NCBI GenBank assembly: GCA_027307045.1
Contig: DAHUXR010000014.1
Location: forward strand, 1-60,428
DNA length: 60,428 bases
Direction: 5' to 3'
From: Acidobacteriaceae bacterium
Lineage (GTDB): Bacteria; Acidobacteriota; Terriglobia; Terriglobales; Acidobacteriaceae
Below the pieces are notes generated by a model that saw only the letters and a program-made list of their open reading frames with translations, was not told where the DNA came from and searched no databases. Within the stretch, counting starts at the first letter, position 1, and each line of letters opens with the position of its first letter. Positions 34,925 through 43,828 of this stretch are shown in pieces. The position numbers were made by a program, and so were the translations under genes.

Positions 34925-35086
34925 GAATTTCGTTAAACTCTACTTCGGGTTTTCTCCGTGTCTCAGTGGCTTTCCCTGGTACCCGGCCGCAACCCTCTGT
35001 GACCAATATCACGCTCTAAAATCCGCGCCTTCGTTTAAAATTACGGTGTGTACACAGGTGTTACTCCGGCAAAGCTACCCGACAAA

Positions 35087-35665
35087 ATGCCGGCGTCTGT
35101 GGAAAGCAGTCCGCATGCGTGTTTTTGCCTGACTGAGTCGCTTGAGTTTTGTTATTGCAACCCAGCATGGGATCGGTTTGCCCGGGAAAATGGCGGCACA
35201 CCAAACGTACTCGCGGCCTCAGTACTGCACAAGCCATTCCTGCAGTTCGTGCCTGAGGCTTTGCGCGAAAATTTCATAGAGCTTTTTCGCAGGGTCCGCG
35301 CCCTGGGACGCCTGCAATCCCAGGATTACGAGTGCTCATCGGCGCAGGTATTTCGCGTTTACCGCATGCAGGTCTATCCGCTCAAGCCAGGGAGCGGTTT
35401 TGTGGTGATCAATTCGTTGCGGGTTGTGCATCCGCAAACGCGAGAGGTCTGGGAGCCGGACGATGCCAGCTACTGCTGCAAGCTTGGCCTGATCCACATG
35501 TGCGCCAATTGCCGTCGCGCGCGCCGCAATGGTGACCCCGAGATCTGGGACTGGGTTCCGGCCTATGTGGAGCGCCCCAGGCCAGAGATGACCCACACTG
35601 TCTGTCCTTTTTGCCGCGAATACTACTACAGCGCGTACCTGAAGCCTAAAGAATCGGCGGGATAA
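35087..35665 (+). CDS. PAS-like protein with a C-terminal C-x2-C / C-x2-C zinc motif
   Basis: ATG 35087 gives 192 residues; GTG 35048 is an in-frame alternative. Residues about 10-115 look like a PAS fold (ESLEFCYCNPAWDRFARENG, then a helix FVPEALRENFIELFRRV). The C-terminus reads IHMCANCRRARRNGDPEIWD, a W-V-P-Y segment, then HTVCPFCREYYY. This is the C-x2-C ... W ... H-x2-C-x2-C pattern often found at the end of PAS or receiver proteins of two-component systems. No kinase or output domain follows, so it may be a sensory adaptor. Confidence 0.72.
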   Translation: MPASVESSPHACFCLTESLEFCYCNPAWDRFARENGGTPNVLAASVLHKPFLQFVPEALRENFIELFRRVRALGRLQSQDYECSSAQVFRVYRMQVYPLKPGSGFVVINSLRVVHPQTREVWEPDDASYCCKLGLIHMCANCRRARRNGDPEIWDWVPAYVERPRPEMTHTVCPFCREYYYSAYLKPKESAG

Positions 35666-35847
35666 AGCACTTTCATTCGCTGGCGAAACCGCAGTCGGCT
35701 CTCGTGCCCGCATCCCACTGAACCATACGCCACTGCACCCTGCTTGCAGATCACCTGAAGGTTTCCTCTTCTCTGTGCCTCAGTATCTCCGTGGTAGGTT
35801 TGATCTTTCCGATCACTAGATCACGCGCGATCACCCGATCACCCGAT

Positions 35848-36846
35848 TCATTTCCCCTTCTCCCGATAATTGAAATATCCCCACACCTGCTCGCTCATGC
35901 GTCCAATCGCGTCTTCCAGCTCTTGGTAATAGCCGCGATGGTGCGCCGAGAAAAACACCACCACCACGCGCCCTGCCGGAGTCTCGATCAGGCCAACGTC
36001 ATTTGCGATATACGGAGGAAAGTCGCCGGTCTTGTGCGGCGTGCTAACGTCATCCAGCATGAAGCGCGGAATGCGCGTGCGCATCTGCTGCTGGCCCATG
36101 ATCCGCAGCATTTCCTTGCAGGATTTTTCGCTGGCGGCCTTGTTCGTCGCCATCATCTCCAGCAAGCGGCCCATGTCGCGCGCGCTGGCCAGGCCAAAAG
36201 GGTGCTTGCCTTCAAAGTGAAACCGCTCGACGTCGGCGTCAGTCAGTTTGTCTGGAAAACCTTTGGTGAACAGTTCTTCCGGACCATACTTCGCGTAGCT
36301 GGGGTCGCCGGCCTCGGCCAGGGCGCGGAACCAGTCAAAGCTCGTGCCGGTCGCGGTGATGGAATTCAATCCCAGTTCGTGCATGGTCTGGGTAACGTGC
36401 GCCGGACCGCCCGCCCGAGCAAAGGCCATATCGGTGCCGGAGTTGTCGCTCTGGATAATCATCAGCTCCAGGGCATCGCGGAAGCTCAGGGTCAGCCCTG
36501 CATCGAGCGTGCGCAGCACGCCAGTGCCAAAGCGCTTGTCGGCGGTCTTCATCGCGAATCGGTCAGCCGTGTTGATCTTTCCCGCATCCACCTGCCGATA
36601 TACATCCACCAGCAGCGGGATCTTGATGGCGCTCATCGTGTCCATGGGCTTGTCGGCATTGATGGCGATCTCTTCGCCGGTATCCAGCGACTTGATGTAA
36701 ATACCCCAATCGGCGCTGACCCCGGAGGATATCTGCTCGAGTTTTTGCTTAAGCAGGTCAATGGGCCTGGGAGCAGCGGGAGTTTGAGCGAGCACCTGAA
36801 CGGTAAGCAACAATGGAAGAAGAATCTTGAGATAAGTTGATTTCAT
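35848..36846 (-). CDS. Class A beta-lactamase-like serine hydrolase
   Basis: The 332-residue protein has a signal peptide (ILLPLLLTVQVLA). Active-site elements of the penicillin-recognising fold are present: Ser72-x-x-Lys75 in MSAIKIPLL, the SDN loop at 133-135 (QSDNSGTD) and a KTG triad in HKTGDF. The omega-loop glutamate (E166-x-x-L-N) is not obvious, and the region is enlarged around WFRALAEAGDPSYAKYG, so true beta-lactamase activity is uncertain. It may be a class A-like esterase or peptidase of the periplasm. Confidence 0.8.
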   Translation of the reverse strand: MKSTYLKILLPLLLTVQVLAQTPAAPRPIDLLKQKLEQISSGVSADWGIYIKSLDTGEEIAINADKPMDTMSAIKIPLLVDVYRQVDAGKINTADRFAMKTADKRFGTGVLRTLDAGLTLSFRDALELMIIQSDNSGTDMAFARAGGPAHVTQTMHELGLNSITATGTSFDWFRALAEAGDPSYAKYGPEELFTKGFPDKLTDADVERFHFEGKHPFGLASARDMGRLLEMMATNKAASEKSCKEMLRIMGQQQMRTRIPRFMLDDVSTPHKTGDFPPYIANDVGLIETPAGRVVVVFFSAHHRGYYQELEDAIGRMSEQVWGYFNYREKGK

Positions 36847-36997
36847 TTGATTGATCGAAAGAGCACACGCATTCTACTCCACGTATTTACCATGTTTCAG
36901 AAATCAAACCGGTACATTCAGAAATTAGGTTGGGCTGGAATCGGATCTTTTACAGCATTGCTTTACTGTCGGCTCCCACCTGTGAAAGTCTACCCTC

Positions 36998-37924
36998 GTG
37001 ATACTGAACAGCGATGGAACGCAAGCAATATCCAGTTTGGGTTGGATGGATAAGGGCACCATATGGGTATTTGGCGCGGGAGAGCCAAGTCCTCGACGAG
37101 TGGAACTTAGTGATGCCAAATATCTTTCCCTCAACAGCGGCTCAGGAGGGTTCTTCGCCGTCTTGCACCATTGGGATGGAGACAGGTTTGAGGTTTCTGC
37201 ACATTCCCATTCCGCGCCAGGTCAGGCGATTTCACGTCTCGCATTACACGCTCCAGAAAACGAATGCACTGAGCCAGCGATTTCTTTGGAAGGCGACCTG
37301 TCAGTATGGGCACACCTGCCTGGAGCCTTTACGGGATGGGCCTTTGGTGACTATCGACTTCTGTTGACAGCTCATTTGCCCGACGTCGCGGTGCAGGCGT
37401 TCGCGTGGTTTGACAACAGCTATGACAAGGGTTATCAGGGCATTATCGGCGTCACGGAGGTCCCTGGCACTCAGCTTCTGATCGTATCTATTCAGCGCGA
37501 TTCCGCCCCCGTCCTGTACGATCCTCAGCGGAAGCAGATGCTGCGGAAGTTGACGCTGGCGGACCGGGGCGGCAATCCCGAGTTCCAATATCGCACGCCG
37601 GCCAACGAATTCTGGTCAACTGACTATGACTTTATCGTAAAGCTGGACGGCAAAAGCCTGACGCCAATAAAGGCTGCACAATTACAAGATGCTGCTTCGG
37701 GGACCAGAAAGTTCATCGGAAAGTTTTGCTTTAATCGCGACGCGAGTCTCTGTTGGGTGGCACGGCCATTTAGCGGCGACGCCGTGGCGCTGGAAGCAGA
37801 TTCCATGCGTCAAGTGCACCGCATAGCGTTAGGGGGCCAACCCCTGGACATTGGAATCCTGACTGACGACACGATTGTAGCCAGGGATTGGAAAACAGGG
37901 GTGCCTGCCTCGCGCAAATGCTGA
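36998..37924 (+). CDS. Beta-propeller-like protein of unknown function, possibly frameshifted at the N-terminus
   Basis: The open frame from GTG 36998 encodes 308 residues rich in short beta-strand repeats (GTIWVFGAGEPSPRRVEL, GDLSVWAHLPGAF, then later RPFSGDAVALEADSMRQVHR). No family is recognised. There is no signal peptide, and the frame is closed by TGA at 36983. In another frame, ATG 36892 begins a plausible N-terminus (MFQKSNRYIQKLGWAGIGSF, then TALLYC) that runs to a stop at 37051 and overlaps this frame. A single-base shift near 36985-37035 would join them. The real start is therefore uncertain. Confidence 0.55.
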   Translation: MILNSDGTQAISSLGWMDKGTIWVFGAGEPSPRRVELSDAKYLSLNSGSGGFFAVLHHWDGDRFEVSAHSHSAPGQAISRLALHAPENECTEPAISLEGDLSVWAHLPGAFTGWAFGDYRLLLTAHLPDVAVQAFAWFDNSYDKGYQGIIGVTEVPGTQLLIVSIQRDSAPVLYDPQRKQMLRKLTLADRGGNPEFQYRTPANEFWSTDYDFIVKLDGKSLTPIKAAQLQDAASGTRKFIGKFCFNRDASLCWVARPFSGDAVALEADSMRQVHRIALGGQPLDIGILTDDTIVARDWKTGVPASRKC

Positions 37925-38013
37925 TGTGTTCTGGTAACCATCGTTGAAGTGAACAACAGTGTACTCACGAAGCCTCAACATCGGAAGGCACCAGCACCAG
38001 GTGCCGCGCGATC

Positions 38014-39966
38014 CTAGAAGCCCTGCCCTCTTATCAAACTCACCGCGTCGGGTACGCCACCGCTGCCTCCACGCGACCCACCGCCTTTTTCTTCCACTTT
38101 GTCGCCTTCGCCGGGAGCCAGAAAAAGGTTTTCTTCCAGTCCATGTTGTCGTGTATAGAGATCGTAATAACGGCCCTGCAGCCCCAGCAACTCGGCGTGC
38201 TTGCCGCGCTCCAGGATCTTGCCCGCCTCCACCACCAGAATCTGGTCGGCCTGGCGAATCGTTGACAGGCGGTGCGCGATCACAAATGTCGTGCGGCCCT
38301 GCATCAGGTATTTCAGGCCCTGTTGGATGTATGCCTCTGACTCTGAGTCCAGGCTCGACGTGGCTTCATCCAGAATCAGGATTCGGGGATCGGCCAGCAC
38401 GGCGCGCGCAATCGATACGCGCTGGCGCTGCCCGCCGGAAAGTTTCACCCCGCGCTCGCCGATGATGGTGTCGTACTTGTCGGCAAATCGCTCGGTGAAT
38501 TCGTCCACGTGGGCAATGCGGCAGGCGGCAAGAATCTCTTCATCAGTGGCCCCAGGACGCGAAAAAGCAATATTCTCTTTGATCGATCCATCAAACAGGA
38601 ATGAATCCTGCAGCACCACGCCCAGCGCGCTGCGGTAGGAATCAAGCCGCACCCGGCTCAGGTCCTGGCCATCAACAGTCACGCGCCCAGAGGTGGGTTT
38701 ATAGAAAGCAGCGGCCAGGCCGATGATTGTCGATTTGCCAGACCCTGACGAGCCCACCAGCGCCGTCACCGTTCCCGGCTGCGCGTGGAAGCTCACGTCA
38801 TCCAGCACCGGCTTGCCGGGTTCGTAGGAAAAGTCCACGTTTTCAAACGTAATCGCGCCACGGATATGGCCAAGCACAATCGAGCGCTCGGGGTCCTGAT
38901 CTTCCCGGCTCTCCGCCAGCACCTCGCGCGTGCGGTCCAGGCCAGCGAGAGCTTCAGTGATCTGTGTGCCGATGCTGGCCATCTGCGCGACCGGAGCAAT
39001 CAAAAAGCCCATGAACATGGTGTAGCTGAAAAGCTGGCCCGTCGTCATGTGTCCGGCAAGGATCTGGCGCGCCCCTATAAACATGATGATCGCGCTCACC
39101 ACCCCCATCACCGCCGTGGAAGTCAGCCCCATGAGCGAGGTAGCGGTCAGTGACTTCAAGACGTTATCCAGCAGGCGCTGCACGCCGCGGCTGAAAACGT
39201 TCGACTCGCGCTCTTCCGCGTGATAGCCCTTTACCACGCGCACGCCGCCCAGCGACTCAGTGAGTCTGCCCGTAACCTCGGCGTTGATCTTGGCTCGCTC
39301 GCGGAATATCGGGCGGATAGCTTTGAACGCCCTGCTGAGCGCCACCATAAGGACCACCAGGAAGCCAAGCGCGATCCCCGTCATCTCTGCGTTGTATTTC
39401 AGCAGGAACACCAGCGACAGCACCGCGGTAAGAATGCCGCCGCAAAACTCAACCAGCCCGGTGCCAATCAGGTTGCGTATACCCTCCACGTCACTCATGA
39501 TGCGCGAGACCAGCGCGCCGGTCTTGTTCGCGTCGTAATAATTCAGTGAGAGACGTCCCACGTGCGTTTGCACGCGCTTCCGGAGTTCGGAAATCAAACG
39601 CTGCCCTTCCTTGGAAAGAAGCTGCGTGAGCGCAAAAGATGTCAGTCCCTGAATCAACGTCGCGCCCAGCACCACCAAAACCAGCGGCAGCAGCAGGTTC
39701 GCGCGATGCTTGCCGATCACGTCATCCAACAAATACTTTGGCGCGGCCGGCAATACCAGCCCGCAAACCCTCCCGATCAGCAGAAGCGTAAAGCTGAAAG
39801 CCAATAACCCGCGCCGGGGGCGGACCAATTCCCCGATCATTGGCCACACCGACTTCAAATGCGCCGCGGCGGATTTTTTCTTTTTGGACTCCACTTCCTT
39901 TGCATCAACCGGCTTTGGACCAGCTATCTTTGCATCGACTTTTTTTGCTTCAACTTCAACGGCCAA
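38014..39966 (-). CDS. MsbA-like ABC exporter (fused TM and ATPase domains)
   Basis: The 650-residue protein begins with an unusual soluble lysine/alanine/valine-rich extension (about residues 1-40). A six-TM ABC exporter domain follows (about 45-340, with SRIMSDVEGIRNLIGTGLVE and the coupling segment GRLTESLGGVRVVKGYHAEE), then an ATPase domain with Walker A GSSGSGKST, signature LSGGQRQRVSIARAV, Walker B ILILDEATSSLD and the switch histidine in FVIAHRLST. It is a half-transporter that works as a homodimer, exporting lipids, lipid-linked glycans or drugs. A glycine-rich tail follows the ATPase. No neighbour identifies the substrate. Confidence 0.9.
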   Translation of the reverse strand: MAVEVEAKKVDAKIAGPKPVDAKEVESKKKKSAAAHLKSVWPMIGELVRPRRGLLAFSFTLLLIGRVCGLVLPAAPKYLLDDVIGKHRANLLLPLVLVVLGATLIQGLTSFALTQLLSKEGQRLISELRKRVQTHVGRLSLNYYDANKTGALVSRIMSDVEGIRNLIGTGLVEFCGGILTAVLSLVFLLKYNAEMTGIALGFLVVLMVALSRAFKAIRPIFRERAKINAEVTGRLTESLGGVRVVKGYHAEERESNVFSRGVQRLLDNVLKSLTATSLMGLTSTAVMGVVSAIIMFIGARQILAGHMTTGQLFSYTMFMGFLIAPVAQMASIGTQITEALAGLDRTREVLAESREDQDPERSIVLGHIRGAITFENVDFSYEPGKPVLDDVSFHAQPGTVTALVGSSGSGKSTIIGLAAAFYKPTSGRVTVDGQDLSRVRLDSYRSALGVVLQDSFLFDGSIKENIAFSRPGATDEEILAACRIAHVDEFTERFADKYDTIIGERGVKLSGGQRQRVSIARAVLADPRILILDEATSSLDSESEAYIQQGLKYLMQGRTTFVIAHRLSTIRQADQILVVEAGKILERGKHAELLGLQGRYYDLYTRQHGLEENLFLAPGEGDKVEEKGGGSRGGSGGVPDAVSLIRGQGF

Positions 39967-40055
39967 GGGCTACTCCGATCCTGATAGTGCTCTCCACTAG
40001 ATTACAGGCTTCTGCCGCGAGTTTCGGAATATTGTTGGTACCTGCCCAAATGGCT

Positions 40056-40184
40056 AGTAGTGGGTCAGTTCTGGGAACTGATCCACTACTTGTATCGGCG
40101 TCTAGCGATTCGCTTGTGAATCGCGGGCCTTTAGGCGGACGTTCATCGCGATAGCGATGAAGACGCGCCCAACCTGCCCATTAC
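40056..40184. mobile_element. MITE-like ~130-bp palindromic element, copy 1
   Basis: Three hairpins stand in order: AGTAGTGG...CCACTACT (40056-40090); GCGATTC-GCTTGT-GAATCGC (40105-40124); and TTCATCGC-GATA-GCGATGAA (40142-40161). The left end carries GTAGTGGGTCAG; the right end (CTGCCCATTAC, about 40174-40184) is a decayed inverted copy. The same order and spacing recur at 58666-58797. It accounts for most of the 320-bp gap between the ABC exporter and the gene at 40287. Confidence 0.75.
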
Positions 40185-40286
40185 GGAATTTCTAGCTACC
40201 GTGCAATGCCATTGACTCCGGCGCTTTCCCGTAGCAGCATGGTCTCCGAAAATTTAAGGCCTTCACGTGATTAAAGGAGACGTTTT

Positions 40287-40892
40287 ATGGGAAAGAAGCT
40301 GCTGGCGGGTGTACTCGGAGGCTTGGCCTTCTTCTTCTGGTCATACGTGGCGCATGACGTGTTGCCGCTGGGCAAGGCCGGTATAAAAGAAATCCCCAAT
40401 GAACAAGCGGTCCTTGGTTCCATGAAGACCAATATGCCGGAAGACGGGCTGTATTTACTGCCCGGCCTTGACCTTCCAGAGAATGCCACTCGTGCGCAAC
40501 AGGCCGCCGCCATGGAAGCGCGCATGCACAAGGTTGAAACCGGGCCTTCAGGCCTGCTGGCGTATCACCCCTCATTCAAGTTTTCTTTTGGGAAAGCGTT
40601 GGGGGTTGAGCTTGGGACCAACATCCTGCAAGTGCTCCTGGCTGTCATTCTGCTCGGCCAGACCAGTCTGGTCAGCTTTGCCGCGCGCTGGCGCTTCATT
40701 ACCGTCGCGGGGATTCTTGCTGGCATCAGCACCAACATCTCTTACTGGAACTGGTATGGCTTCCCGGGAAGCTATACGCTGGCGTATGTCTGCACGGTGG
40801 CAATGGGGTTCGTGTTTGCCGGTCTGGTTGCGGCGGCAATCGTAAAACCGGGAGCGGCAGCCACCACAACGGCGAAGGCGGCGCGAGCGTAA
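40287..40892 (+). CDS. Four-TM membrane protein, unknown function
   Basis: The start has GGAG close upstream (AAAGGAGACGTTTT). The 201-residue protein has TM segments near residues 5-27, 108-130, 138-158 and 164-190. Between the first two is an extracytoplasmic loop of about 75 residues (IPNEQAVLGSMKTNMPEDGL, then ARAQQAAAMEARM). The topology resembles uncharacterised acidobacterial inner-membrane proteins. A DinB gene follows 71 bp downstream on the same strand. Confidence 0.65.
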   Translation: MGKKLLAGVLGGLAFFFWSYVAHDVLPLGKAGIKEIPNEQAVLGSMKTNMPEDGLYLLPGLDLPENATRAQQAAAMEARMHKVETGPSGLLAYHPSFKFSFGKALGVELGTNILQVLLAVILLGQTSLVSFAARWRFITVAGILAGISTNISYWNWYGFPGSYTLAYVCTVAMGFVFAGLVAAAIVKPGAAATTTAKAARA

Positions 40893-40963
40893 AATTTAAG
40901 CGCAGACATGTAGCAGCAGGCATTTAGAGTCAAACGTTTCTTAGCAAACCAGAGGCAGCCATC

Positions 40964-41542
40964 ATGCCAATGCAATATGAATACACCGCAATTCCTGAAG
41001 CGCAGATACCGCGCGCCGCAGACCCGGTTTTCCAGCATCTGCTCGATACGTACGCCAGCGAGACAAATAAAGTCGTAAGCCTGTGGCGCCAGTTCGGACC
41101 GGAAAACATGGGCTTTAAACCGGCAGATAGATCGTCCACGGTGCTGGAAATCATGAAGCACCAACTGCTATCTGAGCGACGATTCTTTGCCGAATTCATC
41201 GGCCTTGGCGGCGAGCCGGAAGCGGCCGCGCTGCTGCCGCAAGATCTCTCTCCTGAAGGCTTTTGGCGACGCAATCAGGAGCTATGCACGCCCCGGCTGG
41301 CAAGGATGGCGGATCGCGATATGAAATGGTGGCTGGAAGTGGTGCCGTTCTTTGACGTGCAACGTGAACGCATATGGGTTTTCTGGCGGCGCGTCTTGCA
41401 CACCACGCATCACCGCACTCAGCTCAGCGTCTATCTGCGGCTTCTGGGCAAGCCAGTGCCTTCAAGTTATGGTCCAACGGCTGATGTTACCTGGAAAGGC
41501 GCTGACCCAACGCGCAGTGTGGAAGCGGCAGGCAGGAAATAG
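40964..41542 (+). CDS. DinB-family protein (cytoplasmic)
   Basis: The 192-residue protein is a four-helix-bundle DinB. Candidate metal histidines are in IMKHQLLSERRFF and in the last conserved helix, RRVLHTTHHRTQLSVYLRLL, which matches the H-x3-H-R-x-Q-L/I pattern of the family. Unlike the DinB protein at 10585 it has no signal peptide. These proteins are metal-dependent and often linked to thiol cofactors. The substrate is unknown. Confidence 0.83.
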   Translation: MPMQYEYTAIPEAQIPRAADPVFQHLLDTYASETNKVVSLWRQFGPENMGFKPADRSSTVLEIMKHQLLSERRFFAEFIGLGGEPEAAALLPQDLSPEGFWRRNQELCTPRLARMADRDMKWWLEVVPFFDVQRERIWVFWRRVLHTTHHRTQLSVYLRLLGKPVPSSYGPTADVTWKGADPTRSVEAAGRK

Positions 41543-41546
41543 AGCT

Positions 41547-41651
41547 TCACCGGGCCATGGCGTTATCGGCCAGCAGCACCACAATCGATGTGACGAACAC
41601 CGCGACAAAAACCATTGCGCCCCAGAATGATTTCTTGCGTAATGTCTCCAT
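41547..41651 (-). CDS. Possible 34-residue single-TM membrane peptide
   Basis: ATG 41651 to TGA 41547 encodes METLRKKSFWGAMVFVAVFV, then TSIVVLLADNAMAR: a basic N-terminus, one hydrophobic helix of about 20 residues and a short polar tail. GGTGG lies about 7 nt upstream of the start. It converges on the DinB gene. Its size makes chance a real alternative. Confidence 0.4.
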   Translation of the reverse strand: METLRKKSFWGAMVFVAVFVTSIVVLLADNAMAR

Positions 41652-41848
41652 AAGGCCACCCGCCGAAAATTAGCAGCTACGCAATATTCGATGCGTCAAC
41701 ACGGTATTCTGGTCCGCCTATCCTCAAATTTTTTGAGCGGAATTCCCAAAGTTGAACCTAGAGTCGGCGTGCCCCTGTGGCGCAACGTTCATGGCTGGCG
41801 TTCCCCGACCCCGGAGTATCCGATCAAGGTTATCAGTGTGAATCAGCG

Positions 41849-42727
41849 TTAAGACTCTTCTTTTCTTCTGTAGCGATTGAATTGGTGGTCGCCCACGCGG
41901 CGGCAGCCCATCCATCGCCACCACGGAGCGGTCTCCTTGGTGAAGCCGGGAAACATAAACGTTGTCGGCCGCACATTGAGCTGCGTGCCCGTCCCCGCCG
42001 GTGTGATGTCCTGTTCCGGCGGAACAAGCAACCCGATCTCAACCGGTGAAACCGTGACGAACTTCTCGTCAATCAGTCCGGCACGCGCCATGCTGCCATA
42101 AAGCGTTGGGCCGCCTTCGCAAAGCAGATGCTCAATGCCCATCTCTTTCCGCAACATGCGCATCGCCGCTGGCAAATCGATGGTTTTATCCTGGCCGGCA
42201 ATGATCACCCGCTCCTGGCCAATCCGTCCTTGCAGCCGGACGGCTCCCGCCTTCGTGGTAAGAATCATCGCGTCCATCTGGTCGCCGTCAAATACACGAT
42301 AAGCGCGCGGATCAACGCCGCCGGAAGCCGTTACAAAAATCACCTTTTCGCGCTTGCGGCCAAGCTTGCTGCGCAGGTCGCGGAGAGATTCGTCTTCAAT
42401 GCGATAAACAGGGCCGCGGCCTTCATTCAGCTTGGGCGCGCTCAGGGTCTCTTCCACCAGCGTGTGGATGCCCGTGAGAATGGTATCCGCGTGGGCTCGC
42501 AGCAAGTCCATCAACCACCGATCTTCCGGCGACTGCGATATATCCGACCCCGCGGCGTGCGGCCCTTTGAACGAAGCTACGCCATCAATGGATTGAACAA
42601 AATTAGCGTAAGTCCACGGGCGCTCAGGATGCGCGGGAGGGAAGCCCAGCTTTCCGTAAGGCGCAAAGGCGGGATGTTCGATTCGAGAAGTTTCAGCGTC
42701 GTCAAACAAAATCTGAAAGTTACGCAC
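41849..42727 (-). CDS. RibD C-terminal domain (dihydrofolate-reductase-like) oxidoreductase
   Basis: The start is uncertain: GTG 42727 (VRNFQILFDDAETSRIEHPA, about 292 residues) is preferred, and TTG 42778 is the longest possible. The core matches the reductase half of RibD: TYANFVQSIDGVASFKGP, LLRAHADTILTGIHTLVEE, REKVIFVTASGGVDPRAYRV and the substrate/NADPH segment IEHLLCEGGPTLYGSMARAG. Without the deaminase half, it may act in riboflavin-like or other pteridine reductions. It lies next to oxyR on the same strand. Confidence 0.78.
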   Translation of the reverse strand: MRNFQILFDDAETSRIEHPAFAPYGKLGFPPAHPERPWTYANFVQSIDGVASFKGPHAAGSDISQSPEDRWLMDLLRAHADTILTGIHTLVEETLSAPKLNEGRGPVYRIEDESLRDLRSKLGRKREKVIFVTASGGVDPRAYRVFDGDQMDAMILTTKAGAVRLQGRIGQERVIIAGQDKTIDLPAAMRMLRKEMGIEHLLCEGGPTLYGSMARAGLIDEKFVTVSPVEIGLLVPPEQDITPAGTGTQLNVRPTTFMFPGFTKETAPWWRWMGCRRVGDHQFNRYRRKEES

Positions 42728-42790
42728 GCCTGAAATGCTACCTGCAACACCGCCAGGCGCGCCACTGCACAAATGCAATTCAGAATTCCG

Positions 42791-43675
42791 CTAATTGTCT
42801 TTTTGGGAGAACGTATGCAGATGAGCAAGAAAAGCCTGCTGAACGCGGCTCAGGTAGCGGCCCTTGAGCGTGACAACGCCAATGGTGCGTGAAGCGCGAT
42901 CATCCGCCACAGCGACGTAGGAGCAATCAGGCCGCTGCTCCACCGCCATCTCAGGAACAATAGAAATGCCCAAGCCGGCGCCCACCATGGCCAGAATGCT
43001 GCTGAACTGGCCGCTTTCAAAAACAACTTTCGGCACCACGCGCGCGCGCTTGCAGACTTCAATTGCGGTATCGCGAAAACAATGGTCTTCACGCAGCAGA
43101 AGAAAAGGCTGGTCGCGCAATTCCTTGAGCATGATTTTGCGCTTTTTCGCCAGCCGGTGCGCTCGCGGCATAATGGCAAACAGCCGCTCCGTGCGCAGGT
43201 TGAAAGTTTCCAGGTCATGGCCGCGCAAAGGCATGGCCAGGATGGCAAGATCAATCTGGCCGGCTCGCAGCCGGTCCATCAAGCGCGCGGTGACGTCTTC
43301 TGCCACGTTAATCGATGCCTGGGGATACTTCCGGGAAAACAACGCCAGCGGCAACGGCAGAAAATATGGGGCAATGGTGGGAATCACGCCAATGCTCACG
43401 GGGCCGGCGACCGCCGATTGCCTTTCCGCCACTTCATCCTTGGCGGCCTTGAGCTCGCCCAAAATGGCGCGGGCACGGGGAAGAAACACCTGCCCAAACC
43501 CCGTCAGCCGGACGGTACGGCCCAGGCGGTCAAACAGCCGAACGCCGAGTTCTTCCTCCAGCTTCATGATCTGCTGCGACAATGAAGGCTGCGCGACTTG
43601 TTCTCTTTCGGCGGCGCGCGTGAAACTCCCGGTTTCAGAAACGGCGCAGAAATATCGTAGCTGGTGTACTTCCAT
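42791..43675 (-). CDS. oxyR: OxyR-type LysR-family hydrogen-peroxide sensor
   Basis: The 294-residue protein has a LysR winged HTH (residues 1-60: HQLRYFCAVSETGSFTRAAE, then QPSLSQQIMKLEEELGVRLF) and a type-2 periplasmic-binding-like effector domain. The peroxide-sensing pair is retained at Cys199 and Cys208 in LLREDHCFRDTAIEVCKRA, with the same spacing and numbering as E. coli OxyR. Oxidation to a disulfide would turn it into an activator of antioxidant genes. It is divergent from hfq over about 150 bp, an unusual neighbour, and may regulate it. Confidence 0.9.
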   Translation of the reverse strand: MEVHQLRYFCAVSETGSFTRAAEREQVAQPSLSQQIMKLEEELGVRLFDRLGRTVRLTGFGQVFLPRARAILGELKAAKDEVAERQSAVAGPVSIGVIPTIAPYFLPLPLALFSRKYPQASINVAEDVTARLMDRLRAGQIDLAILAMPLRGHDLETFNLRTERLFAIMPRAHRLAKKRKIMLKELRDQPFLLLREDHCFRDTAIEVCKRARVVPKVVFESGQFSSILAMVGAGLGISIVPEMAVEQRPDCSYVAVADDRASRTIGVVTLKGRYLSRVQQAFLAHLHTFSQKDN

Positions 43676-43696
43676 AGTCAGTGCCTATTGAACTTA

Positions 43697-43739
43697 GCCA
43701 AATTATATATTGGACTTATGGCAAATTCAGCACTATTTT
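43697..43739 (+). promoter_or_regulatory. oxyR/hfq intergenic promoter and dyad
   Basis: TTGGAC (43710-43715), an 18-bp spacer and TATTTT (43734-43739) form a modest sigma-70 promoter toward hfq. An AT-rich dyad CCAA...TTGG (43698-43713) overlaps its -35, a reasonable place for a LysR-type site. Confidence 0.35.
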
Positions 43740-43828
43740 AAGCGGCATCAGTAGCACGCCCCGCCACAGGCTCTGGCTGGGGGCGCGGGATGCCACTGGC
43801 ACAAGAGATTTGGGCCATCGGTGGAATC

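Noticed and set aside
37999..38020. GGCACC...GGTGCC hairpin after the ABC exporter gene
   Set aside because: Short stem, 7-nt loop and no T-run; too weak to call a terminator.
40964..41542. DinB protein considered as part of a defence or toxin-antitoxin set with the 34-residue peptide
   Set aside because: The two genes are convergent, no known system has this pairing, and DinB proteins are common housekeeping or thiol-related enzymes.
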